Of a DNA stretch of 64,000 nt, positions 38,260 to 50,100 are shown in pieces. A program made the position numbers and the translations under genes. Source of the DNA: Hydractinia symbiolongicarpus (Eukaryota > Cnidaria > Hydrozoa > Anthoathecata > Hydractiniidae); NCBI RefSeq assembly GCF_029227915.1, contig NC_079878.1, positions 31,585,501 to 31,649,500 on the forward strand. Direction: 5' to 3'. A model generated the notes under the pieces. That model saw only the letters and a program-made list of their open reading frames with translations, made no database searches and was not told the DNA's origin. How positions within the stretch are numbered: the first letter of the stretch is position 1; every line of letters begins with the position of its first letter.

Positions 38260-41200
38260 AAGTCTCATGCGTTTTAGTGGTGAAAAAATAACTTAAAAAA
38301 TCATTCGGGAAATGAGTTTACTTCCTGAGTACTTTCTTTGTATACTTTTGACTATACGGGCCGAGTCCGGGATTTACGGGAAATCGCGGGTTTTCGTTTG
38401 CCGGCGATTAAACTTTTTTTATTCCGCGTCTCATCAAAAATGAAAACATTTTTGAAAACTACAAGTCTCATGCGTTTTAGTGGTGATAAGATAATTTAAA
38501 AAATCGTTCTGGAAATGAGTTTACTCCCTGGGTACTTTCTTTGTATACATTCGACTATACGGGCCGAGTCCGGGATTTTCGGGAAATCGCGGGTTTTCGT
38601 TTGCCGGCGATTAAACTTCTTTTATTCCGCGTCTCATCAAAAATGAAAACATTTTTGAAAACTACAAGTGTCATGCGTTTTAGTGGCGAAAAAATAAATT
38701 AAAAAATCGTTCGGGAAATGAGTTTACTCGCAGGGTACTTTCTTTGTATACTTTTGACTATACAGGCCGAGTCCGGGATTTACGCCAAATCGCGGGTTTC
38801 CGTTTGCCGGCCATTAAAATTCTTTTATTCAGCGTCTCATCAAAAATGAAACCATTTTTGAAAACTAAAAGTCTCATTCGTTTTAGTGGTGAAAAGATAA
38901 TTTAAAAAATCGTTCTGGAAATGAGTTTACTCGCAGGGTACTTTCTTTGTATACTTTTGACTATACAGGCCGAGTCCAGGATTTACGGGAAATCGCGGGT
39001 TTTCGTTTGCCGGCGATTAAACTTCTTTTATTCAGCGTCTCATCAAAAATGAAAACATTTTTGAAAACTACAAGTCTCATGCGTTTTAGTGATGAAAAAA
39101 TACTTTAAAAAATCGTTTGGGAAATGAGTTTACTCCCTGGGTATTTTCTTTGTATACTTTTGACTTTACGGGCCGAGTCCGGGATTTACGGGAAATTGCG
39201 GGTTTTCGTTTGCCGGCGATTAAACTTTTTTTATTCCGCGTCTCATCAAAAATGAAAACATTTTTGAAAACTACAAGTCTCATGCGTTTTAGTGGTGATA
39301 AGATAATTTAAAAAATCGTTCTGGAAATGAGTTTACTCCCTGGGTACTTTCTTTGTATACATTCGACTATACGGGCCGAGTCCGGGATTTTCTGGAAATC
39401 GCGGGTTTTCGTTTGCCGGCGATTAAACTTCTTTTATTCCGCGTCTCATCAAAAATGAAAACATTTTTGAAAACTACAAGTGTCATGCGTTTTAGTGGCG
39501 AAAAAATAAATTAAAAAATCGTTCGGGAAATGAGTTTACTCGCAGGGTACTTTCTTTGTATACTTTTGACTATACAGGCCGAGTCCGGGATTTACGGGAA
39601 ATCGCGGGTTTTCGTTTGCCGGCGATTAAACTTCTTTTATTCCGCGTCTCATCAAAAATGAAAACATTTTTGAAGACTACAAATCTCATGCGTTTTAGTG
39701 GTGAAAGGATAATTTAAAAAATCGTTTGGGATTTGAGATTACTCCCTGGGTACTTTCTTTGTATACTTTTGGCTATACGAGCCGAGTCCGGGATTTACGG
39801 GAATTCGCGGGTTATCGTTTGCCGGCGATTAAACTTCTTTTATTCAGCGTCTCATCAAAAATGAAAACAATTTTGAAAACTACAAGTCTCATGCGTTTTA
39901 GTGGTGAAAAGATAATTTAAAAAATCGTTCTGGAAATGAGTTTACTCGCAGGGTACTTTCTTTGTATACTTTTGACTATACAGGCCGAGTCCGGGATTTA
40001 CGCGAAATAGCGGGTTTCCGTTTGCCGGCGATTAAAATTCTTTTATTCAGCGTCTCATCAAAAATGAAAACATTTTTGAAAACTAAAAGTCTCATGCGTT
40101 TTAGTGGTGAAAAGATAATTTAAAAAATCGTTCTGGAAATGAGTTTACTCGCAGGGTACTTTCTTTGTATACTTTTGACTATACAGGCCGAGTCCGGGAT
40201 TTACGGGAAATCGCGGGTTTTCGTTTGCCGGCGATTAAACTTCTTTTATTCAGCGTCTCATCAAAAATGAAAACATTTTTGAAAACTACAAGTCTCATGC
40301 GTTTTAGTGATGAAAAAATACTTTAAAAAACCGTTCGGTAAATTAGTTTACTCCCTGGGTATTTTCTTTGTATACTTTTGACTTTACGGGCCGAGTCCGG
40401 GATTTACGGGAAATCGCGGGTTTTCGTTTGCCGGCGATTAAACATCTTTTATTCAGCGTCTCATCAAAAATGAAAACAATTTTGAAAACTACAAGTCTCA
40501 TGCGTTTTAGTGGTGAAAAGATAATTTAAAAAATCGTTCTGGAAATGAGTTTACTCGCAGGGTACTTTCTTTGTATACTTTTGACTATACAGGCCGAGTC
40601 CGGGATTTACGCGAAATCGCGAGTTTCCGTTTGCCGGCGATTAAACTTCTTTTATTCCGCGTCTCATCAAAAATGAAAATATTTTTGAAAACTACAAGTC
40701 TCGTGCGTTTTAATGGTGAAAAGATAATTTAAAAAATCGTTCTGGAAATGAGTTTACTCACAGGGTACTTTCTTTGCATATACTCGACTATACGGGCCAA
40801 GCACGGCATTTACGGGAAATCGCGGGTTTTCGTTTGCCGGCGATTAAACTTCTTTCATTAAGCGTCTCATCAAAAATGAAAACATTCCTGAAAACTACAA
40901 GTCTCATGCGTTTTAGTGGTGAAAAAATAATTTAAAAAATCGTTCGGGAAATTTGTTTACTTCCTGGGTATTTTCTTTGTATACTTTTGACTATACGGGC
41001 CGAGTCCGGGATTTACGGGAAGTTGCGGGTTTTCGTTTGCCGGTGATTAAACTTCTTTTATTCCGCGTCTCATCAAAAATGAAAACATTTTTGAAAACTA
41101 CAAGTCTCATGCGTTTTAGTGATGAAAAAATACTTTAAAAAATCGTTCGGGAAATGAGTTTACTCCCTGGGTATTTTCTTTGTATACTTTTGACTTTACG

Positions 41201-41730
41201 GGCCGAGTCCGGGATTTACGGGAAATTGCGGGTTTTCGTTTGCCGGCGATTAAACTTCTTTTATTCAGCGTCTCATCAAAAATGAAAACATTTTTGAAGA
41301 CTACAAGTCTCATGCGTTTTAGTGGTGAAAGGATAATTTAAAAAATCGTTCTGAAAATGAGTTTACTCACAGGTTACTTTCTTTGTATATACTCGACTAT
41401 ACGGGCCAAGCACGGGATTTACGGGAAATCGCGGGTTTTCGTTTTCCGGCGATTAAACATCTTTTATTCAGCGTCTCATCAAAAATGAAAACATTTTTGA
41501 AAACTACAAGTCTCATGCGTTTTAGTGGTGAAAAGATAATTTTAAAAAATCGTTCTGGAAATGAGTTTACTCCCTGGGTACTTTCTTTGTATACATTCGA
41601 CTATACGGGCCAAGCCTGGGATTTACGGGAAATCGCGGATTTTCGTTTGCTGGCGATTAAACCTCTTTCATTAAACGTCTCATCAAAAATGAAAACATTT
41701 TTAAAAACTACAAGTCTCATGCGTTTTAGT
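38260..41730 (+). repeat. Mixed monomer block distal to the 4266-bp duplication
   Basis: Satellite monomers resembling those of 26-38 kb but in a shuffled order: the GGGATTTGAG unit at 39726 is 5078 bp (25 monomers + 3) from its counterpart at 34648, and the pair starting at 41116/41383 repeats that at 37664/37931 with a shift of 3452 bp. Private variants include CCGTTCGGTAAATTAG near 40330 and AAATTTGTTTAC near 40950. Confidence 0.75.
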
Positions 41731-42960
41731 GGTGAAAAAATAACTTAAAAAATCATTCGGGAAATGAGTTTACTTCCTGAGTACTTTCTTTGTATACTTT
41801 GTACTATACAGGCCGAGTCCGGGATTTACGGGAAATCGCGGGTTTTCGTTTGCCGGCGATTAAACTTCTTTTATTCAGCGTCTCATCAAGAATAGAATCA
41901 TTTTTGAAAACTACAAGTTTCATGCGTTTTAGTGGTGAAAAAATAATTTAAAAAATCGTTCGGGAAATGCGTTTACTCCCTGGGTACTTTCTTTGTATAC
42001 ATTCGACTATACGGGCCAAGCCCGGGATTTACGTGAAATCGCGGGATTTCGTTTACCGGAGATTAAGCCTCTCCCATTAACCGTCTCATCAAAAATGAAA
42101 ACATTTTTGAAAACTACAAGTCTCATGCGTTTTAGTGGCGAAAATCTAATTTAAAAAATCGTTCGGGAAATGAGTTTACTCCCTGGGTACTTTCTTTGTA
42201 TACTTTTGACTATACGGGCCGAGTCCGGGTTTTACGGGAAATCGCGGCTTTTCGTTTGCCGGCGATTAAACTTCTTTTATTCCGTGTCTCATCAACAATG
42301 AAAACATTTTTGAAAACTACAAGTTTCATGCGTTTTAGTGGTGAAAAAATAACTTAAAAAATCATTCGGGAAATGAGTTTACTTCCTGAGTACTTTCTTT
42401 GTATACTTTGTACTATACGGGCCGAGTCCGGGATTTACGGGAAATCGCAGGCTTTTGTTTGCCGGCGATTAAACTTCTTTTATTCAGCGTCTCATCAAGA
42501 ATAGAATCTTTTTTGAAAACTACAAGTTTCATTCGTTTTAGTGGTGAAAAAATAATTTAAAAAATCGTTCGGGAAATGCGTTTACTCCCTGGGTACTTTC
42601 TTTGTATACATTCGACTATACGGGCCAAGCCCGGGATTTACGTGAAATCGTGGGATTTCGTTTACCGGAGATTAAGCCTCTCCCATTAACCGTCTCATCA
42701 AAAATGAAAACATTTTTGAAAACTACAAGTCTCATGCGTTTTAGTGGCGAAAATCTAATTTAAAAAATCGTTCGGGAAATGAGTTTACTCCCTGGGTACT
42801 TTCTTTGTATACTTTTGACTATACGGGCCGAGTCCGGGTTTTACGGGAAATCGCGGGTTTTCGTTTGCCGGCGATTAAACATCTTTTATTCCGCGTCTCA
42901 TCAAAAATGAAAACATTTTTGAAAACTACAAGTTTCATGCGTTTTAGTGTTGAAAAGATA
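41730..42960 (+). repeat. 609-bp trimer duplication near the telomere
   Basis: Two three-monomer copies are offset by 609 bp: GTGAAAAAATAACTT at 41732/42341 and the unusual AAGAATAGAATC variant at about 41888/42497. Both also share GTTTACCGGAGATTAAGCC, CTCCCATTAACC and GGCGAAAATCTAATT. These variants are rare or absent elsewhere in the left array, so the telomere-proximal kilobase has its own monomer types. Confidence 0.82.
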
Positions 42961-43213
42961 ATTTAAAAAATCGTTCTGGAAATGAGTTTACTCCCTGGGT
43001 ACTTTCTTTGTATACATTCGACTATACGGGCCAAGCCTGGGATTTACAGGAAATCGCGGGTTTTCGTTTGCCGGCGATTAAACCTCTTTCATCAAGCGTC
43101 TCATCGTAAATGAAAACATTTTTAAAAACTACAAGTCTCATGCGTTTTAGTGGTGAAAAAATAACTTAAAAAATCGTTCGGGAAATGAATTTACTTCCTG
43201 AGTACTTTCTTTG

Positions 43214-43230
43214 GGGTTAGGGTTAGGGTT
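43214..43230 (+). repeat. Telomeric repeat (TTAGGG type), 17 bp before the gap
   Basis: GGGTTAGGGTTAGGGTT has a period of 6 and follows directly on a satellite monomer cut at TACTTTCTTTG. The G-rich strand runs rightwards, as expected at a right-hand chromosome end. The G at 43213 could belong to either part. Only two full periods plus a partial one remain before the N run, so the telomere has been trimmed or not assembled. Chance is unlikely given the abrupt change from satellite, but a longer read would be needed for proof. Confidence 0.85.
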
Positions 43231-43730
43231 NNNNNNNNNNNNNNNNNNNNNNNNNNNNNNNNNNNNNNNNNNNNNNNNNNNNNNNNNNNNNNNNNNNNNN
43301 NNNNNNNNNNNNNNNNNNNNNNNNNNNNNNNNNNNNNNNNNNNNNNNNNNNNNNNNNNNNNNNNNNNNNNNNNNNNNNNNNNNNNNNNNNNNNNNNNNNN
43401 NNNNNNNNNNNNNNNNNNNNNNNNNNNNNNNNNNNNNNNNNNNNNNNNNNNNNNNNNNNNNNNNNNNNNNNNNNNNNNNNNNNNNNNNNNNNNNNNNNNN
43501 NNNNNNNNNNNNNNNNNNNNNNNNNNNNNNNNNNNNNNNNNNNNNNNNNNNNNNNNNNNNNNNNNNNNNNNNNNNNNNNNNNNNNNNNNNNNNNNNNNNN
43601 NNNNNNNNNNNNNNNNNNNNNNNNNNNNNNNNNNNNNNNNNNNNNNNNNNNNNNNNNNNNNNNNNNNNNNNNNNNNNNNNNNNNNNNNNNNNNNNNNNNN
43701 NNNNNNNNNNNNNNNNNNNNNNNNNNNNNN
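43231..43730. other. Assembly gap, exactly 500 N
   Basis: All 500 positions are N. The round number indicates a placeholder gap inserted by scaffolding, not a measured distance. It separates oppositely oriented satellite arrays. Confidence 0.98.
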
Positions 43731-46700
43731 AGTACCCAGGGAGTAAACTCATTTCCCGAACGATTTTTTAAATTATTTTTCACCACTAAAACGCATGAGA
43801 CTTGTAGTTTTTAAAAATGTTTTCATTTTTGATGAGACGCTGAATAAAAGAAGTTTAATCGCCGGTAAACGAAAACCTGCGATTTCCCGTAAATCCTGGA
43901 CTCGGACCGTATAGTCAAAAGTATACAAAGAATGTACCCAGGGAGTAAACTCATTTCCCAAACGATTTTTTAAATTTTTTTCTCACCACTAAAACGCATG
44001 AGACTTGTAGTTTTCAAAAATGTTTTCATTTTTGATGAGACGCTGAATAAAAGAAGTTTAATCGCCGGCAAACGAAAACCTGCGATTTCCCGTAAATCCC
44101 GTACTCGGCCGGTATAGTTAAAAGTATACAAGGAAAGTACCCAGGAAGTAAACTCATTTCCCGAACGATTTTTTAAATTTTTTTTTCACCACTAAAACGC
44201 ATGAGACTTGTAGTTTTCAAAAATGTTTTCATTTTTGATAAGACGCTGAATAAACCCGCGATTTCCCGTAAATTCCGGACTCGGCCGGTATAGTTAAAAG
44301 TATACAAGGAAAGTACCCAGGAAGTAAACTCATTTCCCGAACGATTTTTTAAATTTTTTTCTCACCACTAAAACGCATGAGACTTGTAGTTTTCAAAAAT
44401 GTTTTCATTTTTGATGAGACGCTGAATAAAAGAAGTTTAATCGCCGGCAAACGAAAACCTGCGATTTCCCGTAAATCCCGTACTCGGCCGGTATAGTTAA
44501 AAGTATACAAGGAAAGTACCCAGGAAGTAAACTCATTTCCCGAACGATTTTTTAAATTATTATTTCACCACTAAAGCCCATGAGACTTGTAGTTTTTAAA
44601 AATGTTTTCATTTTTGATGAGACGCTGAATAAAAGAAGTTTAATCGCCGGCAAACGAAAACCCGCAATTTCCCGTAAATCCCGGTCTCGGCCCGTATAGT
44701 CAAAAGTATACAAGGAAAGTACCCAGTGAGTAAACTCATTTCCCTAACGAATTTTTAAATTATTTTTTCACCACTAAAACGCATGAGACTTGTAGTTTTC
44801 AAAAATGTTTTCATTTTATATGAGACGCTGAATAAAAGAAGTTTAATCGCCGGCAAACGAAAACCTGCGATTTCCCGTAAATCCCGGACTCGGCCCGTAT
44901 AGTCAAAAGTATACAAAGAGAGTACCCAGGGTGTAAACTCATTTCCCGAACGATTTTTTAAATTATTTTTTCACCACTAAAACGCATGAGACTTGTAGTT
45001 TTCAAAAATGTTTTCATTTTTGATGAGACGCTGAATAAAAGAAGTTTAATCGCCGGCAAACGAAAACCTGCGATTTCCCGTAAATCCCGTACTCGGCCGG
45101 TATAGTTAAAAGTATACAAGGAAAGTACCCAGGAAGTAAACTCATTTCCCGAACGATTTTATAAATTTTTTTTTCACCACTAAAACGCATGAGACTTGTA
45201 GTTTTCAAAAATGTTTTCATTTTTGATAAGACGCTGAATAAAAGAAGGTTAATCGCCGCCAAACGAAAACCCGCGATTTCCCGTAAATTCCGGACTCGGC
45301 CGGTATAGTTAAAAGTATACAAGGAAAGTACCCAGGAAGTAAACTCATTTCCCGAACGATTTTTTAAATTTTTTTCTCACCACTAAAACGCATGAGACTT
45401 GTAGTTTTCAAAAATGTTTTCATTTTTGATGAGACGCTGAATAAAAGAAGTTTAATCGCCGGCAAACGAAAACCTGCGATTTCCCGTAAATCCCGTACTC
45501 GGCCGGTATAGTTAAAAGTATACAAGGAAAGTACCCAGGAAGTAAACTCATTTCCCGAACGATTTTTTAAATTTTTTTTTCACCACTAAAACGCATGAGA
45601 CTTGTAGTTTTCAAAAATGTTTTCATTTTTGATGAGACGCTGAATAAAAGAAGTTTTATCGCCGGCAAACGAAAACCTGCGATTTCCCGTAAATCCCGTA
45701 CTCGGCCCGTATAGTCAAAAGTATACAAAGAAAGTAACCAGGGAGTAAACTCATTTCCCAAACGATTTTTTAAATTATTATTTCACCACTAAAGCCCATG
45801 AGACTTGTAGTTTTTAAAAATGTTTTCATTTTTGATGAGACGCTGAATAAAAGAAGTTTAATCGCCGGCAAACGAAAACCCGCAATTTCCCGTAAATCCC
45901 GGTCTCGGCCCGTATAGTCAAAAGTATACAAGGAAAGTACCCAGTGATTAAACTCATTTCCCTAACGAATTTTTAAATTATTTTTTCACCACTAAAACGC
46001 ATGAGACTTGTAGTTTTCAAAAATGTTTTCATTTTATATGAGAGGCTGAATAAAAGAAGTTTAATCGCCGGCAAACGAAAACCTGCGATTTCCCGTAAAT
46101 CCCGGACTCGGCCCGTATAGTCAAAAGTATACAAAGAGAGTACCCAGGGTGTAAACTCATTTCCCGAACGATTTTTTAAATTATTTTTTCACCACTAAAA
46201 CGCATGAGTCTTGTAGTTTTCAAAAATGTTTTCATTTTTGATGAGACGCTGAATAAAAGAAGTTTAATCGCCGGAAAACGAAAACCTGCGATTTCCCGTA
46301 AATCCCGGACTCGGCCCGTATAGTCAAAAGTATACAAAGAGAGTACCCAGGGTGTAAACTCATTTCCCAAACGATTTTTTAAATTATTTTTTCACCACTA
46401 AAACGCATGAGACTTGTAGTTTTCAAAAATGTTTTCTTTTTTGATGAGACGCTTAATGAAAGAGGTTTAATCGCCGGAAAACGAAAACCCGCGATTTCCC
46501 GTAAATCCCGGGCTTGGCCCGTATAGTCGAATGTATATAAAGAAAGTACCCTGTGAGTAAACTCATTTCCAGAACGATTTTTTAAATTATTTTTTAACCA
46601 CTAAAACGCATAAGACTTGTAGTTTTCAAAAATGTTTTCATTTTTGATGAGACGCTGAATAAAAGAAGTTTAATCGCCGTCAAACGAAAACCTGCGATTT

Positions 46701-47100
46701 CCCGTAAATCCCGGACTCGGCCCGTATAGTCAAAAGTATACAAAGAGAGTACCCAGGGTGTAAACTCATTTCCCGAACGATTTTTTAAATTATTTTTTCA
46801 CCACTAAAACGCATGAGACTTGTAGTTTTCAAAAATGTTTTCATTTTTGATGAGACGCTTAATGAAAGAGGTTTAATCGCCGGAAAACGAAAACCCGCGA
46901 TTTCCCGTAAATCCCGGGTTTGGCCCGTATAGTCGAATGTATACAAAGAAAGTACCCTGTGAGTAAACTCATTTCCAGAACGATTTTTTAAATTATTTTT
47001 TAACCACTAAAACGCATAAGACTTGTAGTTTTTAAAAATGTTTTCATTTTTGATGAGACGCTGAATAAAAGAAGTTTAATCGCCGGCAAACGAAAACCCG
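43731..47100 (-). repeat. Right array block 1, next to the gap
   Basis: Monomers rich in the GCCGGTATAGTTAAAAG and AATTTTTTTCTCACC variants. The monomer at about 43773-43961 is a copy of those at 47808, 50043 and 51466. Its offset of 4035 bp to the 47808 copy equals 20 monomers (+2) after restoring the 27-bp loss near 44251, showing the whole 4-kb stretch is collinear in unit count. Stretches of about 46.1-47.0 kb recur at about 53.0-53.9 kb (shift 6908 bp). Confidence 0.75.
44201..44380 (-). repeat. Internally deleted monomer (27 bp missing)
   Basis: At 44241-44260 the sequence reads GACGCTGAATAAACCCGCG. In the related monomer at about 45231-45278 a further 27 bp (AAGAAGGTTAATCGCCGCC and the following AAACGAAA) lie between GAATAA and CCCGCG. 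The joint has AAA on both sides, consistent with replication slippage or microhomology repair. It is the only clearly shortened monomer of this size that I noticed. Confidence 0.85.
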
Positions 47101-50100
47101 CGATTTCCCGTAAATCCCGGCTTGGCCCGTATAGTCAAAAGTATACAAAGAAAGTACCCAGGGATAAAAACTCATTTCCCGAACGATTTTTTAAATTATT
47201 TTTTCACCAATAAAACGCATGAGACTTGTAGTTTTCAAAAATGTTTTCATTTTTGATGAGAGGCTGAATAAAAGAAGTTTAATCGCCGGCAAACAAAAAC
47301 CCGCGATTTCCCGTAAATCCCGGGCTTGGCCCGTATAGTCAAAAGTATACAAAGAAAGTACCCAGGGAGTAAACTCATTTCCCGAACGATTTTTTAAATT
47401 ACTTTTTCACCACTAAAACGCATGAGACTTGTAGTTTTTAAAAATGTTTTCATTTTTGATGAGACGCTGAATAAAAGAAGTTTAATCGCCGGCAAACGAA
47501 AACCTGCGATTTCCCGTAAATCCTGGACTCGGCCCGTATAGTCAAAAGTATAAAAAAAAAATACCCAGGGAGTAAACTCATTTCCCAAACGATTTTTTAA
47601 ATTATTATTTCACCACTAAAACGCATGAGACTTGTAGTATTCAAGAATGTTTTCATTTTTGATGAGACGCTGAATAAAAGCAATTTAATCGCCGGCAAAC
47701 GAAAACCTGCGATTTCCCGTAGTAAATCCCGGACTCGGTCCGTATAGTCAAAAGTATACAAAGAAAGTACCCAGGGAGTAAACTCATTTCCCGAACGATT
47801 TTTTAAATTATTTTTCACCACTAAAACGCATGAGACTTGTAGTTTTTAAAAATGTTTTCATTTTTGATGAGACGCTGAATAAAAGAAGTTTAATCGCCGG
47901 TAAACGAAAACCTGCGATTTCCCGTAAATCCTGGACTCGGACCGTATAGTCAAAAGTATACAAAGAATGTACCCAGGGAGTAAACTCATTTCCCAAACGA
48001 TTTTTTAAATTATTATTTCACCACTAAAGCCCATGAGACTTGTAGTTTTTAAAAATGTTTTCATTTTTGATGAGACGCTGAATAAAAGAAGGTTAATCGC
48101 CGGCAAACGAAAACCCGCGATTTCCCGTAAATTCCGGACTCGGCCGGTATAGTTAAAAGTATACAAGGAAAGTACCCAGGAAGTTAACTCATTTCCCGAA
48201 CGATTTTTTAAATTTTTTTCTCACCACTAAAACGCATGAGACTTGTAGTTTTCAAAAATGTTTTCATTTTTGATGAGACGCTGAATAAAAGAAGTTTAAT
48301 CGCCGGCAAACGAAAACCTGCGATTTCCCGTAAATCCCGTACTCGGCCGGTATAGTTAAAAGTATACAAGGAAAGTACCCAGGAAGTAAACTCATTTCCC
48401 GAACGATTTTTTAAATTTTTTTTTCACCACTAAAACGCATGAGACTTGTAGTTTTCAAAAATGTTTTCATTTTTGATAAGACGCTGAATAAAAGAAGGTT
48501 AATCGCCGGCAAACGAAAACCCGCGATTTCCCGTAAATTCCGGACTCGGCCGGTATAGTTAAAAGTATACAAGGAAAGTACCCAGGAAGTAAACTCATTT
48601 CCCGAACGATTTTTTAAATTTTTTTCTCACCACTAAAACGCATGAGACTTGTAGTTTTCAAAAATGTTTTCATTTTTGATGAGACGCTGAATAAAAGAAG
48701 TTTAATCGCCGGCAAACGAAAACCTGCGATTTCCCGTAAATCCCGTACTCGGCCGGTATAGTTAAAAGTATACAAGGAAAGTACCCAGGAAGTAAACTCA
48801 TTTCCCGAACGATTTTTTAAATTTTTTTTTCACCACTAAAACGCATGAGACTTGTAGTTTTCAAAAATGTTTTCATTTTTGATGAGACGCTGAATAAAAG
48901 AAGTTTTATCGCCGGCAAACGAAAACCTGCGATTTCCCGTAAATCCCGTACTCGGCCCGTATAGTCAAAAGTATACAAAGAAAGTAACCAGGGAGTAAAC
49001 TCATTTCCCAAACGATTTTTTAAATTATTATTTCACCACTAAAGCCCATGAGACTTGTAGTTTTTAAAAATGTTTTCATTTTTGATGAGACGCTGAATAA
49101 AAGAAGTTTAATCGCCGGCAAACGAAAACCCGCGATTTCCCGTAAATCCCGGGTTTGGCCCGTATAGTCGAATGTATACAAAGAAAGTACCCTGTGAGTA
49201 AACTCATTTCCAGAACGATTTTTTAAATTATTTTTTAACCACTAAAACGCATAAGACTTGTAGTTTTTAAAAATGTTTTCATTTTTGATGAGACGCTGAA
49301 TAAAAGAAGTTTAATCGCCGGCAAACGAAAACCCGCGATTTCCCGTAAATCCCGGCTTGGCCCGTATAGTCAAAAGTATACAAAGAAAGTACCCAGGGAT
49401 AAAAACTCATTTCCCGAACGATTTTTTAAATTATTTTTTCACCAATAAAACGCATGAGACTTGTAGTTTTCAAAAATGTTTTCATTTTTGATGAGAGGCT
49501 GAATAAAAGAAGTTTAATCGCCGGCAAACAAAAACCCGCGATTTCCCGTAAATCTCGGGCTTGGCCCGTATAGTCAAAAGTATACAAAGAAAGTACCCAG
49601 GGAGTAAACTCATTTCCCGAACGATTTTTTAAATTACTTTTTCACCACTAAAACGCATGAGACTTGTAGTTTTTAAAAATGTTTTCATTTTTGATGAGAC
49701 GCTGAATAAAAGAAGTTTAATCGCCGGCAAACGAAAACCTGCGATTTCCCGTAAATCCTGGACTCGGCCCGTATAGTCAAAAGTATACAAAAAAAATACC
49801 CAGGGAGTAAACTCATTTCCCAAACGATTTTTTAAATTATTATTTCACCACTAAAACGCATGAGACTTGTAGTATTCAAGAATGTTTTCATTTTTGATGA
49901 GACGCTGAATAAAAGCAATTTAATCGCCGGCAAACGAAAACCTGCGATTTCCCGTAGTAAATCCCGGACTCGGTCCGTATAGTCAAAAGTATACAAAGAA
50001 AGTACCCAGGGAGTAAACTCATTTCCCGAACGATTTTTTAAATTATTTTTCACCACTAAAACGCATGAGACTTGTAGTTTTTAAAAATGTTTTCATTTTT

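Larger units (their letters stand above)
29720..38260 (+). repeat. 4266-bp tandem duplication of a 21-monomer block
   Basis: Copy A (about 29.72-33.99 kb) and copy B (about 33.99-38.26 kb) match at a shift of 4266 bp (21 x 203 + 3): 30382/34648, 30960/35226, 31227/35493, 32446/36712, 33398/37664. Each copy contains 1219-bp hexamers. Only scattered differences are visible, e.g. GGGTTTTAGTTTG at about 32905 against GGGTTTTCGTTTG at 37171, GTATACGTTG at about 35903, CGTCTTATC at about 37411. The start of both copies is marked by AAGTGTCATGCG with AAATAAATTAAA. Confidence 0.87.
1..43213 (+). repeat. 203-bp satellite array, forward orientation (left subtelomere)
   Basis: Head-to-tail tandem array of about 213 monomers. 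The motif CAAGTCTCATG recurs at 71, 274, 477 and 680, and the spacing stays at 203 bp (204 in monomers with one extra T in the ATAATTTAAAAAATC tract) until the array stops at the telomeric repeat. Monomers differ by scattered substitutions, mainly just after GTATAC (CATTCGAC, CTTTTGAC, CTTTGTAC, CTTCTGGC, ATACTCGAC) and in the GGCCGAGTCC/GGCCAAGCC stretch. No unrelated sequence interrupts it. The position directly against telomeric repeat indicates a subtelomeric satellite; this is an inference from one end. Orientation '+' is my choice of reference. Short open frames inside it recur with the monomers and are not genes. Confidence 0.97.

Noticed and set aside
1-43213. CRISPR array
   Set aside because: Repeats are contiguous 203-bp units without short repeats alternating with unique spacers, and the telomeric repeat shows a eukaryote.
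43147-43786. Open frames of about 190 codons across 43147-43786
   Set aside because: They consist mostly of unknown bases in the 500-N gap, which hold no stop codon by definition.
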